DNA from: Apricaphanius iberus
Taxonomy: Eukaryota; Chordata; Actinopteri; Cyprinodontiformes; Aphaniidae
NCBI GenBank assembly: GCA_028564705.1
Contig: JAPXFQ010002395.1
Span: 98,557 to 162,556 of the forward strand
DNA: 64,000 bases
Direction: 5' to 3'
This document shows positions 11,942 to 23,113 of the stretch, one piece after another. Made by a program: the position numbers and the translations under genes. Below the pieces are notes generated by a model. It ran no database searches. It saw only the letters and a list, made by a program, of their open reading frames with translations, and was not told the DNA's origin. Each line of letters begins with the position of its first letter. The stretch's first letter is position 1.

Positions 11942-14470
11942 GACTATATCATGCTATTTTACAGCTTTCAACTTCTGGGATAGACATATATATGATAAAA
12001 TGTTACCGTTGGTCATAGGCGTCATTTTAACCGGGGACACCGGCGACATGTCCCCAGCAATATTTATGATTGACAGGTTTGTCCCCACCAAGCCTGATGT
12101 GGACATTTTTACTGACCCAACAGCCACTTCTGCTCCCAGCAAAGTTTCTCCATCAGTATCTAAGCAGAATGTTTATAATATTTTCACTCAATTCCAGTTT
12201 CTTATGCAATCATGTTTCTTTCTACTCATATACAGTAGACCTAAAGATCTTTGCCCAAACCCGACCGGGCTTAATTTCTATTATTGTCTACGGTCTCAGA
12301 TCGAGCTCAGGCTTTAACGGTCACCTGATCATCTCATTAGCACAATAGTTTATAATAAAGCGCTGCAGTTGGCCACTAACATTATTCTACCTGTCAAGAT
12401 GCTCCCGGCACACCGCATGTGTCATGATGTGAAAGACCCACTCCTCTCAGATCTAAACAAGAAAAGATTAACAAGCTCTAACAAAAACTTCTGCAGTATA
12501 AATGCACTATTATCCCAAGTCTCAAATTGCAGAAGTCTCCTGCATTTACATAGCAGCTCTCTGATGCTCACAAGTCAGATAAAATCTCCTTAAATCTACA
12601 GCAAGCGGTCAAGAGCGCAGACAGAAACGCAAGCAGGCGAGACAGACTTTTACGCAACAGAAGCGGTTACAGCTTCATATAGCTCCAGACTTTAAAAAGA
12701 TTATAAATCAACATGCGTTGCAGTTATTTGTATTCTTTTATATTTTTAAGCTTCAGATAAACGGCCTATTTATGATATGTCATGTTTTAAAAGAGTCCTG
12801 CAATGTCACTGGTACCCGTTTCAAGATGGAAAAAATACAGTTCTACAGTTCCTTTGCTATAACGCACGTCTATCCTTTGCTGCTTCGCTGTTTGGTGGAT
12901 TTTTTAATGGCACAATTTAAATGCTTTCTTTACAGCGCACTAACGCGCATTGTGTTCTGCGTCCTAAATGATTGGAGGCATGCATTAATCTCCTCCTGTC
13001 ATATCTCCCGCACCAAATTTATCATGTCTGGTTTTAATAATCCTCTCATCCAGAAGAAAAAAATATACACAAAAAAACTGCATATAATTATGTTCTACAC
13101 ATGAAAACGACACCTGGCTGCTCAGAAACTTTCAGTGGAGAAAGACGCAGCGAGCGGCTCAACAGCAGAGACGGTAGCCTACTGCGTACTAATACTTTTA
13201 TGTTTTAATTCTACGAAGGTTTGAGTGTTAAAACTAGTGAGAAATGTGATTAAATGTTCATGTATGTCTGGGAAAATTTTAAAAAGGTGTGTGGCGAGGT
13301 GTTTTACAGCCTTAAAACACAATAAATGTAAAAAAAAAAAAAAAAAAGATTACATTGCAGATTTGTGGGTTATATTTAGAACCCCCACAATAACTGTGGG
13401 ACCATTGTAAATTAAATGTAATGGGTCTGGTTTATTTTCTGCGGATGAGTAGCAAGGAACATAATATTCATGCAAAATTTTTGCTCGTTTAAGACTCCCA
13501 ATGATGATATGTTGACATACTGGATTTGTGTAGAGAGCATGCCAGAATACTAGCCTACTTTGCGCTCAAGGCGAAAAATTCTCCCTATCTCTGCATCCAG
13601 AATCCAGAGGGAGACACTTCTGCGACGCAGCAACGGAGAACCAGGGAGTGGACAACATTTCAATCACAGTTAAAAAATCTAAAAGAAAAATAACTTGATC
13701 CATTATTTAAAGTAGACTATAGTGCAATGAATTATTAGTCTTTCATTATACTGTATCTGAAATGTATATTCAGAAATCACTGTGCAGAAACCAAACACTG
13801 TCTCCAGTCTGGCTTTACCTAGATTTTTCATTCCTGAATCGCTGGAAGCGCTGCATGGATAGCGACAGCATTGCGTCATCAGCGCAACTTCTGGAAAAAT
13901 TCTTACCATATCAACATTTTCCTCTTTGGGACTCTTAAACAAAACATAAGTTATGTCCGCTCGCATTGAATAAACTTCCTCCGGGAGCCGTGAAATTCAA
14001 TTTCGTTTTTTCCCACCTGAAACAACTTTATGCGGATCACCTACAGGTAGCTGCCCAATTGCAGGACTGTCAGCTGTAAGTTCATTTGAAGTTTCTCCAC
14101 ACAGAGCGGTGTTGGGATTGCAAAAGGAGCAGGTTTTATTGTTGAGCATTCTTCTGGTGCGAGTATATATGATATCCAACATTGTTGTCTGTGCTACGAT
14201 GTGGATTTGAATAATTCTTCCCAACCGACAGCATAATGTTGGTGACGTTTAAAAAGGAAAACAGTTAAACCTATTTGAACTTGTATTGATTTACGAAAGA
14301 TGCTATTTTCACTACATTTGTAGCCTACTCTGCAGTGCATATTGTTACTGTATGAGACATGAAACAGATGAATACTTAAAGGCTATATAAATATGTAATA
14401 AGTGTCCCCACCAATGCTCAATCCGCATTTAAGTAGCATTAATTTGTCCTAAATTGAACTTGTATTCTGT
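11942..14470. mobile_element. repeat interrupted by a ~2.4-kb inserted element
   Basis: Sequence at 11942-12015 and 14432-14470 is contiguous in a second copy at 24000-24110 (ACAGCTTTCAA.TTCTGGGAT through CCGTTGGT to ATTAATTTGTCCTAAA). The roughly 2.4 kb between them is therefore an insertion. It opens CATAGGCGTCATTTTAACC with GACATGTCCCC and closes near AGTGTCCCCACCAATGCTC, so both ends are GTCCCC-rich. No transposase motif was recognised, and several short frames inside have no support as genes. A poly(A) run of about 17 lies at 13331. Confidence 0.45.
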
Positions 14471-14650
14471 AGTTAATGTTGGACCACGAAGTAAAAGGTC
14501 TCGTTCCTCTATAATCCCACCTCCTGCATCCCCCACCCAGACAGGCAGGTAAGCCGCTCCAGACCGCCGATCGTAGCCAGCCCTCTACCCCACCAGCAGC
14601 GCACTTCCTCGCTCCTTGCTGTTGCAATCAGTTCAGCCCGTGCCTGTGGC

Positions 14651-15000
14651 ATACCTGCCAAGTATCTTGTTTTGGCCGGGAAACTCTCGTATTTTACCTC
14701 TGTTTCCCGCCATCATCCCATATTATAATTATCCCTTAAATCTCCCATATTTTACTAATTGATAAAATTGGGTGCTTCGCCTAAATGAATTGTCACAAGC
14801 CTTGTAAGAACTGCCACCTGCAGTAGCAACGCAGAAAGTAGGTATAACAAAGAGATGAATGGACCTGAAATTAAAAGTCATTCCTGCCCAGAAAACCCCA
14901 CAAAACTAAGAAGATATGTGGAAAAACAGGACAGCCAATTTAATTTCCTATAGAGGAGGACAGCATTTGAATGTCAACAAAGGTAAGCATATCAGATTCT
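14651..15000. repeat. dispersed repeat starting CATACCTGCCAAGTATC
   Basis: CATACCTGCCAAGTATC, TTTTGGCCGGGAAACTC and CCCATATTTTACT resemble the ends of a common teleost DNA-transposon family. No protein was recognised and the right boundary is not visible. Confidence 0.35.
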
Positions 15001-15410
15001 GATCACTTCATTGCAGTGATTAATTAGTAGACAAGTGACAGTATAAAACACGGTGGACAGTCGGACGTTACCGATATAAATAAAAATTGTCCGACTAAAA
15101 ACTCATCCTACATGTTGCCTGACATGCTTCTCCTCCAACCTTACTAATTGCTATGAAAACACATTACCTCCATCTGCTTCTCTCAATTGATCTGTGCTTC
15201 ACTACAGCTTTGCATCGCCCTGGAGGCGAGAAATAAATGTTCAAAATGAGCTCTGCATCAATGGTTTGTTCATTGAAATTTTGTTCAAATATCAGCCTTC
15301 TGCTTGAGTTAACGAGAGGTTACGCATGGTTAATACAAGTATATTCTTGGCCTTAAAGAGCTACTCAGCCCCTTCAGGAGTATTACATTTCCAACTACAT
15401 TTCTGGTTAG

Positions 15411-16908
15411 AAAGTTTTGAGAATGACACGAATATTAGTTTTCACAAAGTTTGCTATTTAACTGCTTTTAGATCTTTGTTTCAGTTGTTTCTGTGATGTA
15501 TTTAACTACAATTACAAGCACTTCATACGTTTCAAAGGCTTTTATCAACAGTTACATTATATTTATGCAAAGAGTCAGTATTTGCAGTGTTGGCCCTTCT
15601 TTTTCAGGACCTCTGCAATTTGACTGGGCATGCTCTCTATCAACTTCTGGGCCAAATCCTGACTGATAGCAACCCATTCTTTCATAATCACTTCTTGGAG
15701 TTGTCAGAATTAGTGAGTTTTTGTTTTTTCCATCCGCCTCTTGACGATTGACCACAAGTTCTCAATGGGATTAAGATCTGGGGAGTTTCCAGGCCATGGA
15801 CCCAAAATTTCTTAGTTATCACTTTTTCTTACGGCACAGTGCTCCATCATGCTGGAAAATGGATAGTTCTTCACCAAACTGTTGTTGGATTGTTGGAAGA
15901 AGTTGCTGTTGGAGGGTGTTTTGGTACCATTTTTTTTATTCATGGCTGTGTTTTGGGGCAAAATTGTTAGTGAGCCCATTCCCTTGGATGAGAAGCAACC
16001 CCACACATGAATGGTCTCAGGATGCTTTACTCTTGGCATGACACAGGACTGATGGTAGCACCCACCTTTTCTTCTCCAGACAAGCCTTTTTCCAGATGCC
16101 CCAAACAATCGGAAAGAGGCTTCAGTGACGAATCTGACTTTGCCCCAATCCTCAGCAGTCCATTCACCATACTTTCTGCAGAAGATCAATCTGTCCCTGA
16201 TGGTTTTTTTTTAGAGAAGTGGCTTCTTTGCTGCACTTCTTGACACCAGGTCATCTTCCAAAAGTCTTTGCCTCACTGTGCATGCAGATGCGCTCACACC
16301 TGCCTGCTGCCATTCCTGAGTAAGCTCTGCACTGGTAGCACTCAGATCCCGCAGCTGAATCCTCTTTAGGAGACAATCATGGAGCTTGCTGGACTTTCTT
16401 GGACGCCCTGAAGCCTTAACAAGAATTGAACCTCTTTCCTTTAAGTTTTTGATAATCATATAAATTGTTGATTTAGGTGCAATCTTAGTAGCCACAATAT
16501 CCTTGCCTGTGAAGCCATTTTTATGCAACGCAATGATGGCTGGACACGTTTTTTTGCAGGTCACCATGGTTAACAATGGAAGAACAATGATTTCAAGCAT
16601 CACTCTCCTTTTAACATGTCAAGTCTGCCATTCTAACCCAATCAGCCTGACATAATGATCTCCTGCCTTATGCTCATCAACATTCTCACCTGAATTAACA
16701 AGATTATTATTGAAATGATCACAGCAGGTCCTTTAATGACAGCAATGAAATGCAGTGGGATTTTCATGGCAAAGAAGGACTATGCAATTCATCTGATCAC
16801 TGTTCATAACATTCTGGAGTATATGTAAATTGCTATTATAAAAACTTAAGCAGAAACTTTTCCTATTTCCAATATTTATTTAATTCTCAAAACTCTTGGC
16901 CATGACTG
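15411..16908 (-). pseudogene. Tc1/mariner transposon with inactive transposase
   Basis: About 1.5 kb, ending at the right in CATGACTG before a TA. The left terminal repeat is degraded (GTTTTGAGAATGACACGAAT). Minus-strand frames give a transposase helix-turn-helix region (16603-16211: IIALHKNGFTGKDIVATKIA, SGRPRKSS) and then the catalytic region (16189-15812: RVKHPETIHVWGCFSSKG). The C-terminal part near 15600-15755 is in another frame. Frameshifts separate the pieces, so no active enzyme is encoded. Confidence 0.85.
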
Positions 16909-17099
16909 TAGACTGTACTAATATACATTCATTTATACAGTCTATCACCAAAAAAAAAGTGGATTTGAGGGTGAGTTGCATTTAATGTTTGTGGAGTTGT
17001 GTTCCAACGATAGACATGGAGCGAACAGAACACAACCAGCAGTGGCCGGGCAGGAATGCATTTATTTCTGAGAAATTTAGACACCACTTCATATATTAA

Positions 17100-17220
17100 G
17101 AAGAAAGGGATAGGTGCAATGTGTCTGTGAAATGCAAACTATGTTTGTGAGCAACCAAGCTGCTCTGTGTTGAAAGACTCAACCTCCAACCTTAAGAAAC
17201 ATCTAGAAGTGTTTTTTTTT
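17100..17220 (+). pseudogene. BED zinc-finger remnant of a hAT-type transposase
   Basis: VKCKLC, a stop, ATKLLCVER and, after a frameshift, STSNLKKHLEVF reproduce the C-x2-C ... H pattern of a BED finger as found at the N-terminus of hAT transposases. It is broken by two stops and a frameshift and lies 400 bp before the first integrin exon. Confidence 0.6.
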
Positions 17221-17614
17221 TCTTTTGGTACTCAGCTAGTTTTTATTTTAAACTAAGTGATTGAACATGTTAGTTATATTACCAGTAAATGGTTTTCAAT
17301 TACATAGTTTATGTTTGTCCAATACTCCAATACAGTATTTAGAATATCTTACTCACATCGAGAAGCTTAATAAAAAACATTACAAGCCACCATTTGGGGC
17401 ATGTATTCTGTAATTGAATACATTTTAAAAGTAACCTTCCCACCATTGCAAATAACAGAAAACTATGGCTGGCTGTACTGTTTATAAAAACTACTTTGAA
17501 ATGGAATTTAAAAGTAATTAAACTGCCTCAAGTTGAGTAGTAATTAATAATCAATGTGAAAAATAAGTGAAAAAATAAGACATTTTAACACTCTCCAATC
17601 CTTATTACTTTAAG

Positions 17615-17834
17615 GACATGGTAAATGCAACTGTGGAAAGTGCATTTGTGATCCTGGATATGAGGGCTCCGCTTGTCAGTGCGAAGTTTCAGAGGAGGGC
17701 TGTCAAACAGTAAACAACACTGTTTGCTATGGCAGAGGGACCTGCAAATGTAACCTCTGTGAATGCAACGAGGGATATCAGCGTCCAGACTGCCAGAAAT
17801 GCCTTGGCTGCCCTGACCCATGCCAGACTAAACT
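17615..17834 (+). CDS. itgb2: integrin beta (CD18-like) exon: I-EGF3 end and I-EGF4
   Basis: Internal coding exon of a leukocyte-type integrin beta subunit, a cell-surface receptor chain that pairs with an alpha chain and binds ICAMs, complement fragments and matrix. The exon has a TAAG acceptor and a GTAAGA donor. It enters in phase (two bases of a Gly codon) and reads [20 protein letters not shown], then a second cysteine-rich module with [18 protein letters not shown], ending in CLGCPDPC. The cysteine spacing is that of integrin EGF modules 3 and 4. It joins in frame to the next exon. The preceding exons (PSI, beta-I, hybrid, EGF1-2) were not found in the 17.6 kb upstream, so either the intron is very long or the gene is 5'-incomplete here. 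Integrin beta identity is secure; the itgb2 assignment comes mainly from the tail exons. Confidence 0.88.
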
Positions 17835-17950
17835 GTAAGAAGATTGAAGTTCTGCTACTTTCAGAATGTTACTGATGCCTATATAAAGTCTTTGCCTAAC
17901 TTTTTTTATACAGTGTATTTTAACCTGTTCTTCTGACTTTTTTTCCTCAG

Positions 17951-18177
17951 AAATTGCATTGAGTGCCTTGGCTTCCAGTCAGGTCCTTGGAAAGACAATT
18001 GTACAATTGTTTGTAATGGAACCATTACCAATGGGACAGTTGAGAAATACATTAGGGTTGACCGTTCACAGAGCAAAGAATGCCGGCAGAAAGACAGTGA
18101 TGGATGCTGGATTAGATTCAGGCTTGAACAGTTAACTGGACCAGATAACTACTTTGCTGAAATACTGAAAGAGAAAG
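17951..18177 (+). CDS. itgb2: integrin beta (CD18-like) exon: beta-tail domain
   Basis: Exon bounded by TTTTTCCTCAG and GTATGT, separated from the previous exon by a 116-bp intron. It begins NCIECLGFQSGPWKDNC, continues through two likely N-glycosylation sites (NCT and NGT) and ends near DGCWIRFRLEQLTGPDNYF. The GCW followed by LEQ is the beta-tail pattern of ITGB2-type subunits. This membrane-proximal extracellular domain links the EGF stalk to the transmembrane helix. It splices in phase to the exon at 22628 across a 4.45-kb intron that carries a tandem duplication, a minisatellite and transposon insertions. Confidence 0.87.
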
Positions 18178-18851
18178 GTATGTTACTAATAGTCAGTTTT
18201 TTACCAGTTTGACTAATTAACTGAAATTGTTTACTGACTATGCTGACCCGGAATTTGACTCTGGCTGTATGATAAGGTTGACTATACTTTTGTTCGTAAG
18301 GTGATTTGTGAGGATATTTCTGACATTGTGCCAGATAAACTGAAATTACTGAAAGTTATACAACAGTTACTTCCGACTAAGTAGGCTAATTTGATTGGAC
18401 AAGAGACTTTCCAAGAGTGCTTATATTGGAGTAGGGCAGCACTAGAACTTTTTACAAATAGTATAACTCCACCATACGAAGATTCTAATGTTGATATTTG
18501 AAAGGTTTGTGTGTAGGAAATGTTTGTGTTGCCTGGCAACAGCCTTTTCTCCCTTCCAGTTGGAACTATTTGTGTTCGCGGAGCTAAATTAATGATTAAA
18601 CAAACAATCAAATCATAATATGTTATTGCTATTTTTAAGTAATAAAATGTGTTTGTAGAACTGCTGTATAAAAGCAATATCACTTGGCCTGCTGGCTCGT
18701 GCCTATGAGTGAATCACACCAGTGCTGATATTCGGCACAACACCACTCCCTCTCGTGTGATTTTGCTTAGTTAAAGAATCACACATCAGTTCAAGTAAAT
18801 TCCAGATAGCTCTTTTTATCCAAAAAGGGATAGAAAGAGATTAAAAAAAGG

Positions 18852-21085
18852 GTTCTGGACCTTTTCAGAGCTTTAAACTGAAAAAAAGGGCATTATTCCT
18901 ATACCTGGTGTAGTGGGAATTTAGACTCTTAATAAAATGAGAGAGATTCCTTTAAACGTTTTGGAGGTTTTAATATGATTTGAATTGATCATACAAGAGG
19001 ACAGTATCACATCACAGTAAATTTAAAATATCAAAGACTTAGTGGCACCTTTCTCTTTGGTTAGGAAGCTTTGAACTTTGTAAATCTTTAAGGATGCCCG
19101 GTCGAAGAACCATCTCCATGGTAACACAGGATATGGACTATCATTGTCAAAACTCTCTGACCATGACTTGGGTAAAGGTGTCACTCAATAAGACTAAACA
19201 TTCAAACTAACACTACAACATTAAGTAAAAATGTGTCACAGTTGACTCCGGGTTTCGGAGTGAGGGGCCTAGGCTATGCACTTCTGTGTTCAATGAGTCT
19301 CTAACGATGTTTCGAATGTTCAACTATAATATATAATATTTTTTCCCCTAAATAAAAGCATACTAGCACTAATGCTACATAAACAAACTGGGGTATTAGC
19401 TGTGAAGCTAATTCTGAATGTTAGCTATGCAGCTAATTGAAAAGCGAACAACTCAAACAATGCCAAGTAACAGCTGAAGGACATTGAGGAAATATGCTTA
19501 CTTGTACAGGGATATTTGCTGGTTCACAGAGAGTTGGTATTAATCCTGGCAGAAGTTTAAGACGATCTGAAAATCCACTGCTGTATTGTCCCAAGTTGGA
19601 AAAACAGTCGTCCTAGAAATGTTTGCCACAAACTACCACATGCTTCGGCAGTCAGTCGGGCACATACCCTGCATAAATAAAATCTATCCACAAGCTTTTC
19701 AGCAGATGTGGCGAGGACAAAAAGATTTATGTTCTCTTTTGTACACCCAGGTACAGTGCAGTTTGGATGAGGTCTGAACTCCATGCTGTTGGTTTTTTTT
19801 GTTTGCCTGTTACCGTAGCTCTCCGCGCCGCGTAGGGAGGAACTTGGACGTTGTAGTTCGGGGAAGGGGGTAATTGGCTGAAACTCAACACGTAATATGC
19901 CGAAACATGTCGTCATATGCCGATCTGCCAAACAGCCTGTTTCTGAGTGCTAATTTCACTCTGTAGGCAGACGTACCCCAGAACAAAGGAAAGACTAATC
20001 AATAATTTTAACCTCTTCGGGTTGGCAGGCTGGGGTAACGAAAAGATATGATCAAAAAATGCACATTTCATGCCAGGTCCACTTTAAGTTAAAAAACTCA
20101 AAAAATATTTGTCGTTCAGCATCCAAAACTTTCAACAAAATGTATTTTCCGAAGCATACACTGGGGCGAAGAGGATAAATTCTTCCATGCAGATGTGAGA
20201 AGATCTAATTTCTCAGATGCTTGGGTGTCTCTGGTACATCCAGTGTCCCATCATTGTTCCCAGCTCATTGTTCTCTGCCAATCGATCCTGTAGTCCTCAA
20301 GGCTTGTCTACATCAAGGCAGCAAAAGTTCTAGGTATTTTTTTCTTACATAAATGCATTATAACCAATACACAATTTCTGAAAATTACTAGTATCAATAA
20401 TTTTTCAAGGGATTTTTTTTAAAACCAGTATTGTTTTTCTAACAGTAATTATGGAAAGTATTCAGACCTCATAAAAATGTTTACTCTTTTCCTAGGAGCC
20501 ATTTGCTAAAATAAAAAACTGTTCTGGACCTTTTCAGAGCTTTAAACTGAAAAAAAGGGCATTATTCCTATACCTGGTGTAGTGGGAATTTAGACTCTTA
20601 ATAAAATGAGAGAGATTCCTTTAAACGTTTTGGAGGTTTTAATATGATTTGAATTGATCATACAAGAGGACAGTATCACATCACAGTAAATTTAAAATAT
20701 CAAAGACTTAGTGGCACCTTTCTCTTTGGTTAGGAAGCTTTAAACTTTGTAAATCTTTAAGGATGCCCGGTCGAAGAACCATCTCCATGGTAACACAGGA
20801 TATGGACTATCATTGTCAAAACTCTCTGACCATGACTTGGGTGTCTCTGGTACATCCAGTGTCCCATCATTGTTCCCAGCTCATTGTTCTCTGCCAATCG
20901 ATCCTGTAGTCCTCAAGGCTTGTCTACATCAAGGCAGCAAAAGTTCTAGGTATTTTTTTCTTACATAAATGCATTATAACCAATACACAATTTCTGAAAA
21001 TTACTAGTATCAATAATTTTTCAAGGGATTTTTTTTAAAACCAGTATTGTTTTTCTAACAGTAATTATGGAAAGTATTCAGACCT
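18852..21085. repeat. tandem duplication (A-B / A'-B') with an insertion in the first copy
   Basis: Segment A (18852-19173) recurs as A' (20521-20842), and segment B (20227-20469) as B' (20843-21085), with only isolated differences. A' and B' are contiguous, whereas A and B are separated by about 1.05 kb. The unit is therefore a 565-bp tandem duplicate whose first copy later received an insertion. The B end contains GGAAAGTATTCAGACC, the end of a Tc1-type element, so the duplicated DNA is partly transposon-derived. The whole structure sits in the integrin intron. Confidence 0.85.
19174..20219. mobile_element. ~1.05-kb insertion with CTTGGGT target duplication
   Basis: Flanked by CTTGGGT at 19167-19173 and 20220-20226, which occurs once at the empty site in the second duplicate (about 20837-20843). 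This proves insertion after the duplication. I found no clear terminal inverted repeats or transposase. A 124-codon minus-strand frame (19931-19557) has two CxxC-like pairs but no family I recognise. Confidence 0.6.
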
Positions 21086-21240
21086 AAAATAAAAAACTGT
21101 TAATTTTATTTCTAATTAATCTACACTTAGCACAGCAACTTGTCAGGAATAAAATGTAGAAATGTCTGCAAATTTAGTTAAAAAAAAACAACTGAAATAT
21201 CACATGGTCATTAGTATTTAGACCCTTTGCAGTGACAGTG
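21086..21240. mobile_element. Tc1-type terminal fragment
   Basis: ACTGAAATATCACATGGTCA and AGTATTTAGACCCTTTGC are typical of the terminal region of a teleost Tc1 family. Only this portion remains. Confidence 0.55.
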
Positions 21241-21261
21241 ACTACGTTTACATGCAGCGAA

Positions 21262-22215
21262 CATTCGTGTTGTAACAATAGGACAGACAACAGGTTACAA
21301 CAACAGGGGAGACGATAGGTTACAATAGCAGGGGAGATGATAGGTTACAACAGCAGGGAAAACTACTGTTTCTACTGGCAGAGTAGACAACGAGTTGTAA
21401 CAGCAGGGTAGACACCAGGTTACAACAGCAGGGGCGATGACAGGTTACAACAGCAGGGAAAACTAGGGATGTCAAATTATTGTATTAATTGCGATTAATC
21501 AATTACAACCATTTTTAGTGCACTGTGTTTTTTAATTGTGCTACTCTATTTTTTATTTTTTAATTTGATTCTTTCTGTATGCTAGTTGCCTTTAAATTAA
21601 ATCAGTTGTTATGCTTTGGGATTCTTGTGCTTCAGTTGTTAGGGGTAATTGGCTGTAAACTTATAAGTTGACTGTCTTCTATCGTAGAAGGGGTGGAGGG
21701 CGAGGTGAGAATGAGCAGGCAGTTGCAGACAGTCTACACAACTTAGCTAGCAAGCCATTGTTATAAAGAATAAGGTATATATTACATGTTGTTTTAACAA
21801 GTAATACAGCTGGACTCAGAGTAGATATTTACCCCGCTAAGTTCAGAACACTTATTAACTGGGCATACTCGAAGCAGAAGGTTGCCGTCTCCACTTGGGA
21901 CTAGTCACAAAAACAACCGAATGTAAATGCTAGGACGGCATCTCTTCAAGTTTCTTAAATTCAATAGATTACTTCATGAAACCACTTTTTAAATTATATA
22001 TCAGACCTTGTTCAACCCTACTAAAGTAATGAATTGAAATGAAAATACCTAAGGATGAGGGTTTTTAAAATAAGATTAATTAGATTAATTAATTACAGAT
22101 CATAATTAATTATATCAAAGTTTTTTTTTATTTCATGACAGCACTAGGGGAAAACGGCAGTTTCTAACGGCAGAGGAGAGGACAGGTTGAAAGCACAGGG
22201 GGAGATGACAAGTTA
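21262..22215. repeat. minisatellite interrupted by a hAT-like insertion
   Basis: Imperfect units of about 25-30 bp built on CAGGTTACAACAGCAGGGGA run from about 21270 to 21463 and resume at 22148-22215 with ACGGCAGTTTCTAACGGCAG and GAGAGGACAGGTTGAAAGC. The gap is filled by the element at 21464-22147. Confidence 0.7.
21464..22147. mobile_element. hAT-like non-autonomous element
   Basis: Ends TAGGGATGTCA and, in reverse complement, CTAGTGCTGTCA. It is flanked by the 8-bp duplication GGGAAAAC (21456-21463 and 22148-22155), the hAT signature. The 684-bp interior is AT-rich and non-coding. Confidence 0.65.
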
Positions 22216-22627
22216 AAGAATTAATAAAACTGAAAAGGCTAAAAGTTTGGTCAGGTTAGTCATTTACATGGGTAATGCAGTAGTCAAATGCAAGTTTGTA
22301 AACACAGAAGAACTGCTGCCAGATACATAGACGCAACCAAATCCTATTTGAATGTTAAGTGGTCATGTGCAGTGAGCGTATAAAAAATAGACAAACATTT
22401 TTGGCACAACCCCATATCAGTTCAGATAGGACACTGATCATATGAAAATTGTGCTGGTGGATACACTGTTTAAAAAGAAATAATAAGGTTTTTATATACG
22501 CCCCCCTACTTTTTTCACAAAGCATACACTGGTTAAGCTGTCAATGTTTGTGGACTCCTGGACCATGTTGTGGTCAAAATCATATGAAGTGTATCATATT
22601 ATTCATAGTTTTATTATATTTTTACAG

Positions 22628-22794
22628 AGTGCCCGGAACCACCCAGTGTCATAGCTATCATAGCAGGTTCCCTTGCAGCTGTTGCTTTAATTGGGATCCT
22701 ACTGCTGATGCTGGTCAAGCTAATGATTCACATGAAGGACCTGAAGGAGTTCAAGAAATTTGAAAATGAAAAGAAGAAATCCAAGTGGGCAAAT
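22628..22794 (+). CDS. itgb2: integrin beta (CD18-like) exon: transmembrane helix and membrane-proximal tail
   Basis: Exon with acceptor TTTTTACAG and donor GTAAGT. The first codon is completed from the previous exon, giving ECPEPPSV, then a hydrophobic helix (IAIIAGSLAAVALIGILLLM) and a basic start of the cytoplasmic tail, KLMIHMKDLKEFKKFENEKK, ending SKWAN. The KLxIHxxDxxEFxxFExE pattern is the membrane-proximal region that clasps the alpha-subunit tail in resting integrins. The helix is single-pass, so the protein is type I. Confidence 0.9.
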
Positions 22795-22946
22795 GTAAGT
22801 TAGTGCCGGCTCCTGTTGGATGAAACAACTTTTTGATTAAATATCTTTGGTGCTACACCTGGTTTCATGTCCCTGTAGACTGGGCCTAAAACAGAGATCA
22901 TCAGTATATATAAATGTGACTAATAGTAAACTTTCTCTATTAACAG

Positions 22947-23012
22947 GGTGACAATCCATTGTTCCAGAATCCCACCACCACTGTGGCCAACCCTCTGTTC
23001 ACTGGAGAGTGA
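22947..23012 (+). CDS. itgb2: integrin beta (CD18-like) last coding exon with two NPLF motifs
   Basis: Terminal coding exon after a TTAACAG acceptor, encoding GDNPLFQNPTTTVANPLFTG, then E and a TGA stop. NPLF is the phenylalanine version of the NPxY talin/kindlin-binding motif and is characteristic of ITGB2, where most beta chains have tyrosine. The TTTV segment between the two motifs is the known filamin/14-3-3 region of CD18. Mammalian CD18 has NPLF then NPKF; here both motifs are NPLF. A transposon copy starts about 100 bp after the stop, and I see no AATAAA before it. Confidence 0.9.
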   Translation, partial: GDNPLFQNPTTTVANPLFTGE

Positions 23013-23113
23013 AGACATCCCTGCTATAGAGCTTATATCGACAATTATTCAAAGCTTTTATTGGTAAAAAAGATACTTGCAATGCTCACATTTCTGTGAT
23101 TTCATGGTTCTAT

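Noticed and set aside
17585..17821. Minus-strand 78-codon ORF
   Set aside because: Antisense shadow of the integrin EGF exon.
22449..22763. 104-codon plus-strand ORF
   Set aside because: Out-of-frame shadow of the integrin transmembrane exon.
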